This document shows, one piece after another, positions 13,260 through 21,649 of a stretch of DNA of 35,363 bases. The stretch comes from an uncultured Blastococcus sp. (GTDB lineage: Bacteria; Actinomycetota; Actinomycetes; Mycobacteriales; Geodermatophilaceae). The notes below the pieces were generated by a model. It did no database searches and had not been told where the DNA came from. It saw only the letters and a list, made by a program, of their open reading frames with translations. A program made the translations under genes and the position numbers. The stretch covers positions 1 to 35,363 of the forward strand of contig CADCTN010000166.1 in the NCBI GenBank assembly GCA_902805535.1, given 5' to 3'. Position 1 is the first letter of the stretch. Each line of letters starts with the position of its first letter.

Positions 13260-13287
13260 CGGAGGGACAGGCTCATCGGAGGGACAG
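13254..13287 (-). repeat. 17-bp tandem duplication at the aroC/aroK junction, creating a mini-ORF
   Basis: On the minus strand CTGTCCCTCCGATGAGC is present twice without spacing (13287-13271 and 13270-13254). The first copy encodes the aroC end (LSLR, stop TGA) with an ATGA overlap. The ATG of that overlap starts a six-codon ORF (MSLSLR, 13276-13256) whose TGA overlaps the aroK ATG. The ancestral junction was probably a direct ATGA overlap of aroC with aroK. Confidence 0.85.
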
Positions 13288-14451
13288 GGCGTCGAGGTAG
13301 GCCTGCGCGTTGCGGCGCGTCTCGGGGACCGAGTCGCCGCCGAACTTCTCCAGGACGGCGTCGGCGAGCACCAGGGCCACCATCGCCTCCATCACCACGC
13401 TGCCCCGGGGGACGGCGCAGGCGTCGCTGCGCTGGTTGATCGCCACCGCCGGCTCGAGGGTGCTCGTGTCGACCGTGGCCAGGGCCCGCGGCACGGTCGA
13501 GATCGGCTTCATCGCGGCGCGGACCCGCAGCACCTCGCCGTTGGTCATGCCGCCCTCGATCCCCCCGGCGCGGTCGGTGAGCCGCTGGATCCGGCCGTCG
13601 GCGAGCTCGATCTCGTCGTGGGCGACCGAGCCGCGCCGCCGGGCCGTCTCCAGCCCGTCGCCCACCTCCACCGCCTTCACCGACTGGACGCCCATGAGCG
13701 CCCCGGCGAGCCGGGAGTCCAACCGGCGGTCCCAGTGGACGTGGCTGCCGAGGCCGGGCGGGAGGCCGTGCACGACGACCTCGATGACGCCGCCCAGGGT
13801 GTCGCCGTTCTTCCGCACGTCGTCGATCTCGGCGACCATGCGCTCGCTGGTCGCCGGGTCGGCGCAGCGGACGGGGTCCTGGTCGATGCGAGCGTTGTCG
13901 TGCGGGCCGGGGAGGACGCCGTCGGGCACCTCGACCGGGCCGATCGCCACCACGTGACTGACCACCTCGACACCGAGGACCTGGCGCAGGAACGCCTGGG
14001 CGATCGCCCCCAGAGCCACGCGGGCCGCCGTCTCGCGGGCGCTGGCCCGCTCGAGCACCGGCCGGGCGTCGTCGAAGCCGTACTTCTGCATGCCGGCCAG
14101 GTCGGCGTGCCCGGGACGCGGGCGGGTCAGCGGCGCGTTGCGCGCCTGGCCGGCCAGCACGTCCGCGTCGACCGGGTCCGCGGACATGACCGTGGACCAC
14201 TTGGGCCACTCGGTGTTGCCCACCTGGACGGCGATCGGGCCGCCCTGCGTCCGGCCGTGCCGGACCCCGCCGGTGAGCGAGACCTCGTCCTGCTCGAAGG
14301 ACATCCGCGCGCCCCGGCCGTGGCCCAGGCGGCGACGGGCCAGCTGCAGGTCGATGTCGGTGGTCTGCACCTCCACGCCGGCGGGCAGCCCCTCCAGGAT
14401 CGCGGTGAGCTGCTGACCGTGCGATTCCCCTGCGGTCAACCAGCGCAACAT
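13273..14451 (-). CDS. aroC: Chorismate synthase
   Basis: Last shikimate-pathway step, making chorismate from EPSP with reduced FMN. The 392-residue protein has the family landmarks LTAGESHGQ with the catalytic His near residue 11, [30 protein letters not shown] and [17 protein letters not shown]. The ATG at 14451 gives the standard N-terminus ([11 protein letters not shown]) and is preceded by GAGG; the open frame upstream is not part of the gene. The last codons are inside the 17-bp duplication. Seventy bases separate it from the peptidase gene upstream, so it may be partly independent of it. Confidence 0.97.
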   Translation of the reverse strand: MLRWLTAGESHGQQLTAILEGLPAGVEVQTTDIDLQLARRRLGHGRGARMSFEQDEVSLTGGVRHGRTQGGPIAVQVGNTEWPKWSTVMSADPVDADVLAGQARNAPLTRPRPGHADLAGMQKYGFDDARPVLERASARETAARVALGAIAQAFLRQVLGVEVVSHVVAIGPVEVPDGVLPGPHDNARIDQDPVRCADPATSERMVAEIDDVRKNGDTLGGVIEVVVHGLPPGLGSHVHWDRRLDSRLAGALMGVQSVKAVEVGDGLETARRRGSVAHDEIELADGRIQRLTDRAGGIEGGMTNGEVLRVRAAMKPISTVPRALATVDTSTLEPAVAINQRSDACAVPRGSVVMEAMVALVLADAVLEKFGGDSVPETRRNAQAYLDALSLR

Positions 14452-14521
14452 GACCTCGATCCTAGAAGGACCGCCCTTCCGGCCTTCCCGCGCAGGCTCG
14501 GGGGCCCTGGACAGCGGCCGC

Positions 14522-15184
14522 TCAGGTGAGGGAGACCGACCCCAGCAGGAGCACCAGCACGGCACCGGCCAGCAGCGGCGGGCCGAACGGGATCGCCGTC
14601 CGCCAGCCCGCCCGCCGCGTGGCCAGCAGCAGCACCGACACCAGGGCACCGGTCAGCAGGCCCAGGAACACCCCGGTCAGGAGCACGCCCCAGCCGAACC
14701 AGCCGAGCACCAGGCCGAGCAGACCCAGCAGCTTGACGTCCCCGAAACCGAACCCGTCCGGGGAGAGCGCGGCGGCGAGCACGCCGACGGCGAACGCGGC
14801 GGCCGCGGCGGTGAGCGCCCGCAGGAACGGGCCCCAGGTGCCGAGCACCGCGGCGTCGACCAGGAGAGCCGCCGCGCAGACGGCCGCAGCCGGATAGGTG
14901 ACCCGGTCCGGGAGGCGGTGGCTGAGCAGGTCGACCGCGCCCAGGACGACGGCCGCCCCCGCGGCCCACGCCAGCGCCACCGTCGCGGGCCGGGCGCCGG
15001 TCAGCAGGACCGCCCCCGCCAGCAGCCCGGCGAGCACCGCCGTCATCACCCCGGCCCGGACGGCGGACGGGACCGCGGTGGGCTCACGGGCCGCCAGGCG
15101 TACCGCCACCCGCGCCAGCCAAGGGCCCAGGAGGAGCGCCACCAGCAGCACGACGACGAGCAACGCCGGCCGGGCGGGCTCCAC
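14522..15184 (-). CDS. A24 prepilin-type aspartic peptidase (TadV/CpaA-like)
   Basis: A 220-residue polytopic membrane protein with about six to seven hydrophobic helices. Two catalytic aspartates of the A24 family are visible: in [15 protein letters not shown] (first motif) and in [12 protein letters not shown], the GxGD motif. The N-terminal cysteine-rich methylase region of PilD is absent, so this is the short peptidase-only form, which cleaves leader peptides of type IV pilin or Flp/Tad-like prepilins. No pilin gene is in the window, so its substrate is elsewhere. Its place between aroE and aroC is also seen in other actinobacteria, to my knowledge. The GTG start at 15184 lies seven bases after aroE and has no clear ribosome binding site. 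Confidence 0.85.
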   Translation of the reverse strand: MEPARPALLVVVLLVALLLGPWLARVAVRLAAREPTAVPSAVRAGVMTAVLAGLLAGAVLLTGARPATVALAWAAGAAVVLGAVDLLSHRLPDRVTYPAAAVCAAALLVDAAVLGTWGPFLRALTAAAAAFAVGVLAAALSPDGFGFGDVKLLGLLGLVLGWFGWGVLLTGVFLGLLTGALVSVLLLATRRAGWRTAIPFGPPLLAGAVLVLLLGSVSLT

Positions 15185-15191
15185 CGGCGGG

Positions 15192-15995
15192 TCAGCGGCC
15201 GGCGACGGCCGCGTCGAGCGCGCTGCGCATGGCCTCGATGGGCGCGGGCAGGCCCGTCATCAGCTCGACCTGCTCGGTGGCCTGCCAGAACAGCACGTCC
15301 AGCCCGCCGGCGACCGTGCCGCCGAGCCGGGCGACCCGGTCGGCCAGCGCGGTCGGCCACGGGTCGTAGAGCACGTCGAGCAGCGTGTGCTCGGCCCGCC
15401 ACGGCAGTGCCAGGAGCGTGGCCTGTCCGCCGACGGGCACCGTGCTGACGACCAGCGGAGCGTCGAGGACGCCGCCGTCCAGCCGCAGCACCGCCGTCGA
15501 CACCCCCAGGGTCTGGAGGACCCGGGTGACGTCCCCCGAACGCGCCGGGTCCCGCACGAGGACGTCGACGTGCTCGGCTCCGAGCGAGGCGACCGCCACC
15601 GCCGCTGCCGCCGCCGTCCCGCCGGCCCCGATGATCGCCGCCGAGCCGACCTGGTCCACCCCGGCCAGCCGCAGCGCCATGCCGATCCCGGCGACGTCGG
15701 TGTTCTCGGCGCGCCAGCCCAGCTCGGTGCGGACCAGGGTGTTGGCCGCGTGCAGCAGTCGCGGCAGCGGCTCCACCACGTCGGCGACGTCCACCGCGGC
15801 CTGCTTGCACGGCATCGTCACCGAGAAGCCCCGCCACTCCTCGCCGAGCCCGGCCAGGAGCACCGGCAGGTCCTCGCCACCCACGTCCAGGGCGTCGTAG
15901 GTCCAGTCGGTCAGACCCAGGGCCTGGTACGCCGCCCGGTGCAGGACCGGCGAGAGCGAGTGGGCGACCGGACGGCCCAGCAGCGCCGCCCTCAT
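15192..15995 (-). CDS. aroE: Shikimate dehydrogenase
   Basis: Reduces 3-dehydroshikimate to shikimate, probably with NADPH. The 267-residue protein has the substrate-binding SLSP (about residues 13-16), the catalytic Lys in FSVTMPCK, ENTDVAG for shikimate binding and the nucleotide-binding IIGAGGTAAAA. VTMPCK has Cys at a position that varies in the family. The ATG at 15995 is reached through a triplicated 14-bp unit downstream of mltG, which replaces a direct overlap. Confidence 0.95.
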   Translation of the reverse strand: MRAALLGRPVAHSLSPVLHRAAYQALGLTDWTYDALDVGGEDLPVLLAGLGEEWRGFSVTMPCKQAAVDVADVVEPLPRLLHAANTLVRTELGWRAENTDVAGIGMALRLAGVDQVGSAAIIGAGGTAAAAAVAVASLGAEHVDVLVRDPARSGDVTRVLQTLGVSTAVLRLDGGVLDAPLVVSTVPVGGQATLLALPWRAEHTLLDVLYDPWPTALADRVARLGGTVAGGLDVLFWQATEQVELMTGLPAPIEAMRSALDAAVAGR

Positions 15996-16037
15996 CCCGC
16001 TGTGCTCATCCCGCTGTGCTCATCCCGCTGTGCTCAT
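15991..16037 (-). repeat. Tandem triplicated 14-bp unit making a chain of mini-ORFs between mltG and aroE
   Basis: The plus-strand unit ctcatcccgctgtg occurs three times in tandem (15991-16004, 16005-16018, 16019-16032). On the minus strand each copy reads as ATG AGC ACA GCG GGA TGA (MSTAG). The three five-codon ORFs start at 16037, 16023 and 16009; each TGA overlaps the next ATG. The first ATG overlaps the mltG stop, and the last TGA overlaps the aroE ATG at 15995. So four ATGA junctions link mltG to aroE. Confidence 0.9.
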
Positions 16038-17851
16038 TCCTCGGGGTTGTCCCGCAGCCACTGCCGGAAGAGCTCCACGTTCGCATCGTGCTCGGCCTTG
16101 GTGGCGGCGAAGCGGGTGTCACCGGTGTCCGGGTCGACCACGACGAAGAAGCGCCAGTCACCCGGGGTCGGGTTGAGCACCGCGCGCAGCGCGTCCTCGC
16201 CCGGGTTGTCGATGGCGCCCGGCGGCAGGCCCGGATAGAGGTAGGTGTTGTACGGCGAGGGGTTGGCCCGGTCACCGGCGGTCGTGGTCAGACCGCCCTT
16301 GCCGTTGGCATAGTTCACCGTGGTGTCCAGCTGCAGCGCCATGCCGTCGGCGAGCCGGTTCTCCAGTACGCGGGCGACCTTGCCCATGTCCTCGACCGAG
16401 CCCGCCTCCGCCTGCACCATGCTCGCCTTGGTGACCACCGTGAGCCGGTCGGCCTCGGCGATGCCGAGCGAGGTCAGCACCTCGGTCCCCCGCGCCACCA
16501 TCTGCCGCAGGATGTCGGCCGGCGCGGTGTCGGGCTCCACGTCGTAGGTCGCCGGGAAGAGGAATCCCTCCAGCTGACCGTTGGCGTAGGCCGGCAGTCC
16601 CAGCGCGGCCGGGTCGGCCGCGGCGGCCTGGAACTGCTCGACCGGGATGCCGGTCTCCTCGGAGATGCGCGCCAGGGTCCGCTCGACGGTCAGCCCCTCG
16701 GGCAGCGTCACCCGCGTCATCATCCGCGAGACGGGGTCGAGCAGGAGGTCCAGCGCGGCCTGGCCGCTCATCTGCGACCGCATGTTGTAGACGCCCGGCT
16801 GGATGCCCACCGAGGCGGCGTTGGCCTCGGCGGCCTCGACGAACGGGCTGACGGAGGCGATGACGCCGGCGTCGGCCAGCGCGCGGGCGATGTCGCTGAG
16901 CGTGTCGCCGTCCTGCACGCGGATCGACACCTCACCGGTGCCCTGTCCGGTGTAGTCCTGGGCGGTCGGGTTGATGAGCTCGATCAGCTTCTGGCCGCCC
17001 AGCACGATGCCGACGACCAGGCCGGCGAGCACGAGCAAGGAGGCGATGACGGCGAAGGGGCGTCGACGGCGGCGTGCGCGGCCGGTCCGCTTGTCGTACG
17101 GCTTGACCGGGACGTCGTCGACGAACCCTCCGTCGACGAACGCCGCGTCGTGGTCCGGCGAGTCCTCGACGGCCTGCTCGTCGTGGGAGTCGTACCGGCG
17201 CCCGCGTCCGCGGCGGCGGGGGGCCTCCTCCTCGACATGGGCGCCGATGACGTCCAGGCCACCGGTGTGGTCCTCCCAGCCGTGCCCGTCGGGGTCGAGG
17301 GCGTGCGCATCCGTGGCGTCCTCGTCGGAGGAGCGGTTCCCGCCCATGGGATCAGCAGGCTGCCCGTGCCGGCCCGGCCTGTCGAGGGGGCTGCCCGGCA
17401 TCAGCGGCTGGGCGACGGTCTGGGCGTCCTCACCCGGCGCGTCCTGCCGAGGGTGCAACCGGTCCCACACACCCGGGGGCCGGGGCGGGAGCGGGGCGGA
17501 GGGATGCGCGGGCGGCAGGTCGTCCCGTCCCCGGGAGTCGGTTTCCGGGAAGTCATCGCCAGTGCTGTGGCGGGCGCTCAGCGGGTGGTCGGGGTGGTCG
17601 CTGGAGCCGTAGGACCACCAGTCCGGCTCGACGAGCGGACCCGTCTGGTCGGCGGAGCGGTCGGCACGGCGGTCGAGCAGTCCGTGCGTCCGGCGGCCCT
17701 CGGTGTCCCGGCCGACCGGCGGCAGCCCACCTGTGACGTAGGGCGGGACCGCGTAGCGCTCCGGCTCGTACCGCGGGACCCCGAAGCCGAGATCGCCGGG
17801 AGGCGGGTATGTGCCCTCGGGCGAGGAGTGCCGCCCGCCGTACCCGGTCAC
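16034..17851 (-). CDS. mltG: Endolytic murein transglycosylase MltG (YceG family)
   Basis: Membrane-anchored lytic transglycosylase that cuts nascent glycan strands and limits peptidoglycan chain length. The 605-residue protein has a long, charged, proline-rich cytoplasmic region (1-260), an Arg-rich stop followed by one membrane helix (about 266-286), a LysM-like subdomain (VQDGDTLSDIARALADAGV, about 312-330) and the catalytic YceG domain. The conserved glutamate is Glu482 in ASMVQAEA, the actinobacterial/firmicute form of the motif; LQLDTTVNYA and PYNTYLYPGLPPGAIDNPG follow as expected. The N-terminal extension makes it far longer than the roughly 340-residue E. coli protein. The GTG start at 17851 has GAGG about seven bases upstream. 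Confidence 0.93.
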   Translation of the reverse strand: MTGYGGRHSSPEGTYPPPGDLGFGVPRYEPERYAVPPYVTGGLPPVGRDTEGRRTHGLLDRRADRSADQTGPLVEPDWWSYGSSDHPDHPLSARHSTGDDFPETDSRGRDDLPPAHPSAPLPPRPPGVWDRLHPRQDAPGEDAQTVAQPLMPGSPLDRPGRHGQPADPMGGNRSSDEDATDAHALDPDGHGWEDHTGGLDVIGAHVEEEAPRRRGRGRRYDSHDEQAVEDSPDHDAAFVDGGFVDDVPVKPYDKRTGRARRRRRPFAVIASLLVLAGLVVGIVLGGQKLIELINPTAQDYTGQGTGEVSIRVQDGDTLSDIARALADAGVIASVSPFVEAAEANAASVGIQPGVYNMRSQMSGQAALDLLLDPVSRMMTRVTLPEGLTVERTLARISEETGIPVEQFQAAAADPAALGLPAYANGQLEGFLFPATYDVEPDTAPADILRQMVARGTEVLTSLGIAEADRLTVVTKASMVQAEAGSVEDMGKVARVLENRLADGMALQLDTTVNYANGKGGLTTTAGDRANPSPYNTYLYPGLPPGAIDNPGEDALRAVLNPTPGDWRFFVVVDPDTGDTRFAATKAEHDANVELFRQWLRDNPEE

Positions 17852-17912
17852 GAGCTCGCCTCGCCGGCACTCGCCGTACGCGTGCCCGACGGTGCCTCGC
17901 CCGCGCGCTCGG

Positions 17913-18587
17913 TCACGTGCGCGGCCGCCGGCTGTCGAGGAACTGTTGGAGGATCACCACGGCGGCTGCCTGGTCGATCACCGGTCGCTGCTTGCGGCTG
18001 TCGATGCCGCTCTCGCGCAGGTGGCTCGCTGCGGTCACTGTGGAGAGCCTTTCGTCGATCAGGATCACCGGCACATCCGGTATGCGGTCGGCTAGTTCCT
18101 GAGCGTAATCGGCGGCGTCCTGGGCCGAGGCTCCTGACGCACCCGACAAATGCACCGGCTCCCCCACGACCACCTCCGTCACCTCGTGTTCCACGACGAG
18201 CGCGGCGAGGCGGTCCAGATCGCCCCGGTCCTTGGCCCGGCGCAGCGTCTCCAAGGGGCTGGCGAGCGTGCCGGTGAGGTCGGACAGGGCCAGGCCGACG
18301 CGCACCGTGCCGACGTCGACGCCCAGTACCCGCCCGGTCGACGGCTGAGCCGCCGCCGGACGCGGGGGCACCTTCAGGTGCTCGGGCCAGCCGCCGCTCA
18401 GGTCGATCTCGCTGGTCTCGTTGGTGACCGGCGGGAACCCGCGGCCGAGGTCGAGCTCGGTCGTCGGGTGGTGCTGCGGCTGCGCCGGGCGGGGCCGCGC
18501 CGGGGGCACGGCCGGCAGCTCGCGCCGCCGCCGGCCGACCGGGCCGGTGTCCTCGGGGTTGTACTCGGAGTCGGACACGTTGGTCAC
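17913..18587 (-). CDS. ruvX: Holliday junction resolvase-like RuvX/YqgF with N-terminal extension
   Basis: RNase H-fold protein of the YqgF family, implicated in pre-16S rRNA processing and called a putative Holliday junction resolvase. The domain starts at residue 85 with GRVLGVDVGTVRVGLALSD (Asp91), and continues with EVVVGEPVHLSG, LIDERLSTVTA and IDQAAAVVILQ (Asp205). Family members are usually about 140 residues; this one has some 85 extra N-terminal residues, polar and proline-rich, probably disordered. The GTG at 18587 overlaps the alaS stop as GTGA, which supports the long form; an internal start cannot be excluded. The usual GLP at 142-144 reads GEP. Confidence 0.88.
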   Translation of the reverse strand: MTNVSDSEYNPEDTGPVGRRRRELPAVPPARPRPAQPQHHPTTELDLGRGFPPVTNETSEIDLSGGWPEHLKVPPRPAAAQPSTGRVLGVDVGTVRVGLALSDLTGTLASPLETLRRAKDRGDLDRLAALVVEHEVTEVVVGEPVHLSGASGASAQDAADYAQELADRIPDVPVILIDERLSTVTAASHLRESGIDSRKQRPVIDQAAAVVILQQFLDSRRPRT

Positions 18588-21277
18588 CTTCCCGTGGCGG
18601 TCAGGACCGCCTGCTCGCCGGCCTGCAGTGCCGCGGGGATTCCCGCGGGATCGGTGCCGCCGCCCTGGGCGACGTCCGCCTTGCCTCCGCCGCGGCCACC
18701 GACCGGCGCCGCGGCAGCCCGCAGCACGTCGTTGGCCGACAGCCCTCGCTCGAGTGCCGCCGGGTTCAGCACGGCCACGAGCGCCACCTTGCCACCCGAC
18801 TCCGACGCCAGCAGGACCACCGACGGCCTGTCGCCCGGCAGCCTGCCGCGGACGTCGAGCGCCAACGTGCGCAGGTCGCCGCCGCCCAGCCCGGCCGGCG
18901 CGCCGGTGACCAGCGCCACGCCGTCCACGTCCTTGGCAGCGGCGGCGAGCTGACCGGCCGCGGCGACCGACTGCTGGCCCCGCAGCTCGGCGAGCTCCTT
19001 GTCGGCGTCGCGCAGCCGGGCGACCATGCCGCCCACCCGCTCCACCAGGCCGTCCTGCGGGGACTTCAGCAGCTCGGCCAGCTGGCGGACCAGGTCGCGC
19101 TCGCGGGCCAGGTAGCGGAAGCCCTCCAGGCCGACGACGGCCTCGACGCGCCGGGCGCCCGAGCCCACCGACGACTCACCGGTGAGGGCGAGGGTGCCGA
19201 TCTGCGCGCTGCCCCGCACGTGGGTGCCACCGCAGAGCTCGCGCGACCACGGGCCGCCGATCTCCACGACGCGCACCTGCTCGCCGTAGGTCTCGCCGAA
19301 CAGCGCGATCGCCCCGAAGGCCTGCGCCTCGGGCAGCGTCATGTACGACGCCGTGACCTTGTGGTCGGCGCGGACGGCGGCGTTGGCGACGTCCTCGATG
19401 TCGTGGCGCTGCTGCTGGCTGAGCGCGCCCTGCCAGGCGAAGTCCAGTCGCAGGTACCCGGGGCGGTTGTAGGAGCCCGACTGCAGCGCCTGCGGGCCGA
19501 GCACCTGGCGCAGCGCCGCGTGCACGACGTGGGTGCCCGAGTGCGCCTGGCAGGCCGAGAGCCGCCACTCGTAGTCCACCTCGGCGGTGAGCTCGGCGCC
19601 CTCGCGCAGCTCGCCCTCCAGCACGCGCACCTGGTGGGCGACCAGGCCCTTGACCGGCCGCTGCACGTCGATGACCTCGGCGCGGCCGCCGTCCCAGGTG
19701 AGGACGCCGGCGTCGGCGACCTGACCGCCGGACTCGGCGTAGAAGGGCGTGCGGTCGAGGATGACCCGCACGATGTCCCCCGGGCCGCTGACCCCGTCCT
19801 GGTCCGCCCCCTCGGTGACGAGGGCCAGCACCCGCGAATCGGTGCGCAGGGTCTCGTAGGCCTGCCAGTCCGTCGGACCGTGCTCGGCCAGCAGCCGGCG
19901 GTAGGCCAGCACGTCGACGGACCCGGTGCGCTTGGCGCGGGCATCGGCGCGGGCGCGCTCGCGCTGCTCCTTCATGAGCGCCCGGAAGCCGTCCTCGTCG
20001 ACGGTGACGCCCTGCTCGGCGGCCATCTCCAGGGTGACGTCGATCGGGAAGCCGTACGTGTCGTGCAGGGAGAACGCCTGGTCGCCGGAGAGGGCGGGCG
20101 CGCCGGCGGCCTTGGCCTGCGTGACCGCGGTGTCGAACAGCGTCGTCCCGGCGCTCAGCGTCCGGCGGAACGCCTCCTCCTCGGCGTAGGCGACGGCCGA
20201 GATGCGGTCGAAGTCCGTGGCGAGCTCGGGGTAGCTGGCGCTCATCGCGTCGCGGGAGACCGGCAGCAGCTCCGGCAGCGTCGCCTCGTCGATGCCCAGC
20301 AGCTTCATCGAGCGGACGGCGCGGCGCAGCAGCCGGCGCACGATGTAGCCGGCGCCCTCGTTGCCCGGCGTGACGCCGTCGCCGATCAGCATCAGGCCGG
20401 AGCGGACGTGGTCGGCCACCACGCGCAGCCGGACGTCGTCCGCGTGCCCGTCCTGCCCACCCCGGCCGTAGGTGACCCCGGCGAGCTCGGCGGCCCGGCG
20501 CAGCACCGGCGCCACCTCGTCGATCTCGTACATGTTGTCCACGCCCTGCAGCAGGAAGGCCACCCGCTCCAGGCCCATGCCGGTGTCGATGTTCTTCTTC
20601 GGCAGCTCGCCGAGGACGCGGAAGTCCTCCTTGCTCCGCACCTCGTCGATCTCGTACTGCATGAAGACGAGATTCCAGATCTCCAGGAACCGGTCACCGG
20701 CGAGGTCCACGGCCGGCCCGCCGTCCGGCCCGTACCGGGGGCCGCGGTCCACGTAGATCTCCGAGGACGGGCCGGCCGGGCCGGGGGCGCCGGTGTGCCA
20801 GTAGTTGTCGGCCTTGCCCAGCCGCTGGATCCGCTCCTTCGGCAGGCCGGCGATCCGGTGCCAGGCGTCGGCGCCCTCGTCGTCGTCCAGGTAGACCGTG
20901 GCCCAGATCGTGTCGGGGTCGAACCCCAGCCCGCCGTCCTCGACCGCCCCGGTGATGAGCTCCCAGGCGTACTGGATCGCCCCGTCCTTGAAGTAGTCGC
21001 CGAAGGAGAAGTTGCCGTTCATCTGGAAGAACGTGCCGTGCCGGGTGGTCTTGCCCACCTCCTCGATGTCGAGGGTGCGGACGCACTTCTGCACGCTGGT
21101 CGCCCGGGGGAACGGCGCCGGCTCCCGGCCGGTCAGGTACGGGATGAACGGCACCATGCCGGCGACGGTGAACAGCAGCGACGGGTCCGGCGAGATCAGC
21201 GAGGCGCTGGGGACGACGGTGTGGTCGCGCTGGGCGAAGTGCTCGAGGAAGCGGCGGCGGATCTCGGCGGTCTGCAT
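18584..21277 (-). CDS. alaS: Alanine-tRNA ligase
   Basis: Charges tRNA(Ala) and edits mischarged Ser or Gly. The 897-residue enzyme has the full domain set: class II catalytic core (1 to about 245, with FTVAGMVPFIPYLTG and MGLERVAFLLQG), tRNA-recognition domain to about 460, editing domain with both zinc-binding motifs (His579 and His583 in HSGTH; Cys682 and His686 in CGGTH), and the C-Ala domain containing GGRGGGKADVAQGGG. The ATG at 21277 gives the family N-terminus (QTAEIRRRFLEHF) but its Shine-Dalgarno is poor. It heads the alaS-ruvX-mltG-aro run and ends in a GTGA overlap with ruvX. Confidence 0.98.
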   Translation of the reverse strand: MQTAEIRRRFLEHFAQRDHTVVPSASLISPDPSLLFTVAGMVPFIPYLTGREPAPFPRATSVQKCVRTLDIEEVGKTTRHGTFFQMNGNFSFGDYFKDGAIQYAWELITGAVEDGGLGFDPDTIWATVYLDDDEGADAWHRIAGLPKERIQRLGKADNYWHTGAPGPAGPSSEIYVDRGPRYGPDGGPAVDLAGDRFLEIWNLVFMQYEIDEVRSKEDFRVLGELPKKNIDTGMGLERVAFLLQGVDNMYEIDEVAPVLRRAAELAGVTYGRGGQDGHADDVRLRVVADHVRSGLMLIGDGVTPGNEGAGYIVRRLLRRAVRSMKLLGIDEATLPELLPVSRDAMSASYPELATDFDRISAVAYAEEEAFRRTLSAGTTLFDTAVTQAKAAGAPALSGDQAFSLHDTYGFPIDVTLEMAAEQGVTVDEDGFRALMKEQRERARADARAKRTGSVDVLAYRRLLAEHGPTDWQAYETLRTDSRVLALVTEGADQDGVSGPGDIVRVILDRTPFYAESGGQVADAGVLTWDGGRAEVIDVQRPVKGLVAHQVRVLEGELREGAELTAEVDYEWRLSACQAHSGTHVVHAALRQVLGPQALQSGSYNRPGYLRLDFAWQGALSQQQRHDIEDVANAAVRADHKVTASYMTLPEAQAFGAIALFGETYGEQVRVVEIGGPWSRELCGGTHVRGSAQIGTLALTGESSVGSGARRVEAVVGLEGFRYLARERDLVRQLAELLKSPQDGLVERVGGMVARLRDADKELAELRGQQSVAAAGQLAAAAKDVDGVALVTGAPAGLGGGDLRTLALDVRGRLPGDRPSVVLLASESGGKVALVAVLNPAALERGLSANDVLRAAAAPVGGRGGGKADVAQGGGTDPAGIPAALQAGEQAVLTATGR

Positions 21278-21346
21278 CAGGTTCTACTCAGTTCTGCGAA
21301 TCGGGCACCCGGTCCCGGGCGCCCGCGACGGGCGTCAACTGTTCTG

Positions 21347-21376
21347 GCCCTGTCATTCAGCGCCCTGTCACTCAGC
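21347..21376 (-). repeat. 15-bp tandem duplication at the 3' end of the 93-residue gene
   Basis: gccctgtcattcagc (21347-21361) and gccctgtcactcagc (21362-21376) are adjacent and differ at one base. The right copy contains the stop of the 93-residue gene; the left copy lies in the spacer before alaS. The change makes an ATG that opens a 22-codon frame ending 12 bases before the alaS start; that frame has no other support. Confidence 0.75.
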
Positions 21377-21649
21377 GCTGTGGGCCCCGCGGCGCAGGGC
21401 GGCGGCGTCGCCGGCAGCGGGCAGCGGCGCGTCCAGACCGGTGCCGGCGCGCAGCTCCTGCTCGCGCTCGGCCATCGCCTCCCGGATGTCGGCGCCGAAG
21501 TCACCGATCGCCTCGGCCAGCTCGCGCAGGCCCTCGGCGATGGAGCCGCCGAGGCCCGCGGGGGTCATCTTCTCGGCGGCGCGGCTCAGCTTGCGGACGA
21601 CGAGGGCGCCGATGGTGATGCCCATCGCGAGCCAGAACACCCGGCGCAT
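21368..21649 (-). CDS. Small membrane-anchored protein upstream of alaS, unknown function
   Basis: A 93-residue protein with one N-terminal hydrophobic segment (about residues 3-18, VFWLAMGITIGALVV) followed by an amphipathic, probably helical region (GGSIAEGLRELAEAIGDFGADIREAMAEREQELRAG). Similar small proteins sit between the DUF948 gene and alaS in other actinobacteria, but I know no function. The ATG at 21649 overlaps the stop of the DUF948-like gene (TGATG), so the two are coupled and may act together at the membrane. Confidence 0.75.
   Translation of the reverse strand: MRRVFWLAMGITIGALVVRKLSRAAEKMTPAGLGGSIAEGLRELAEAIGDFGADIREAMAEREQELRAGTGLDAPLPAAGDAAALRRGAHSAE

Noticed and set aside
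21278-21367. T-box or amino-acid leader before alaS
   Set aside because: The spacer is only about 90 bases, with no T-box sequence, no specifier stem and no alanine codon run.
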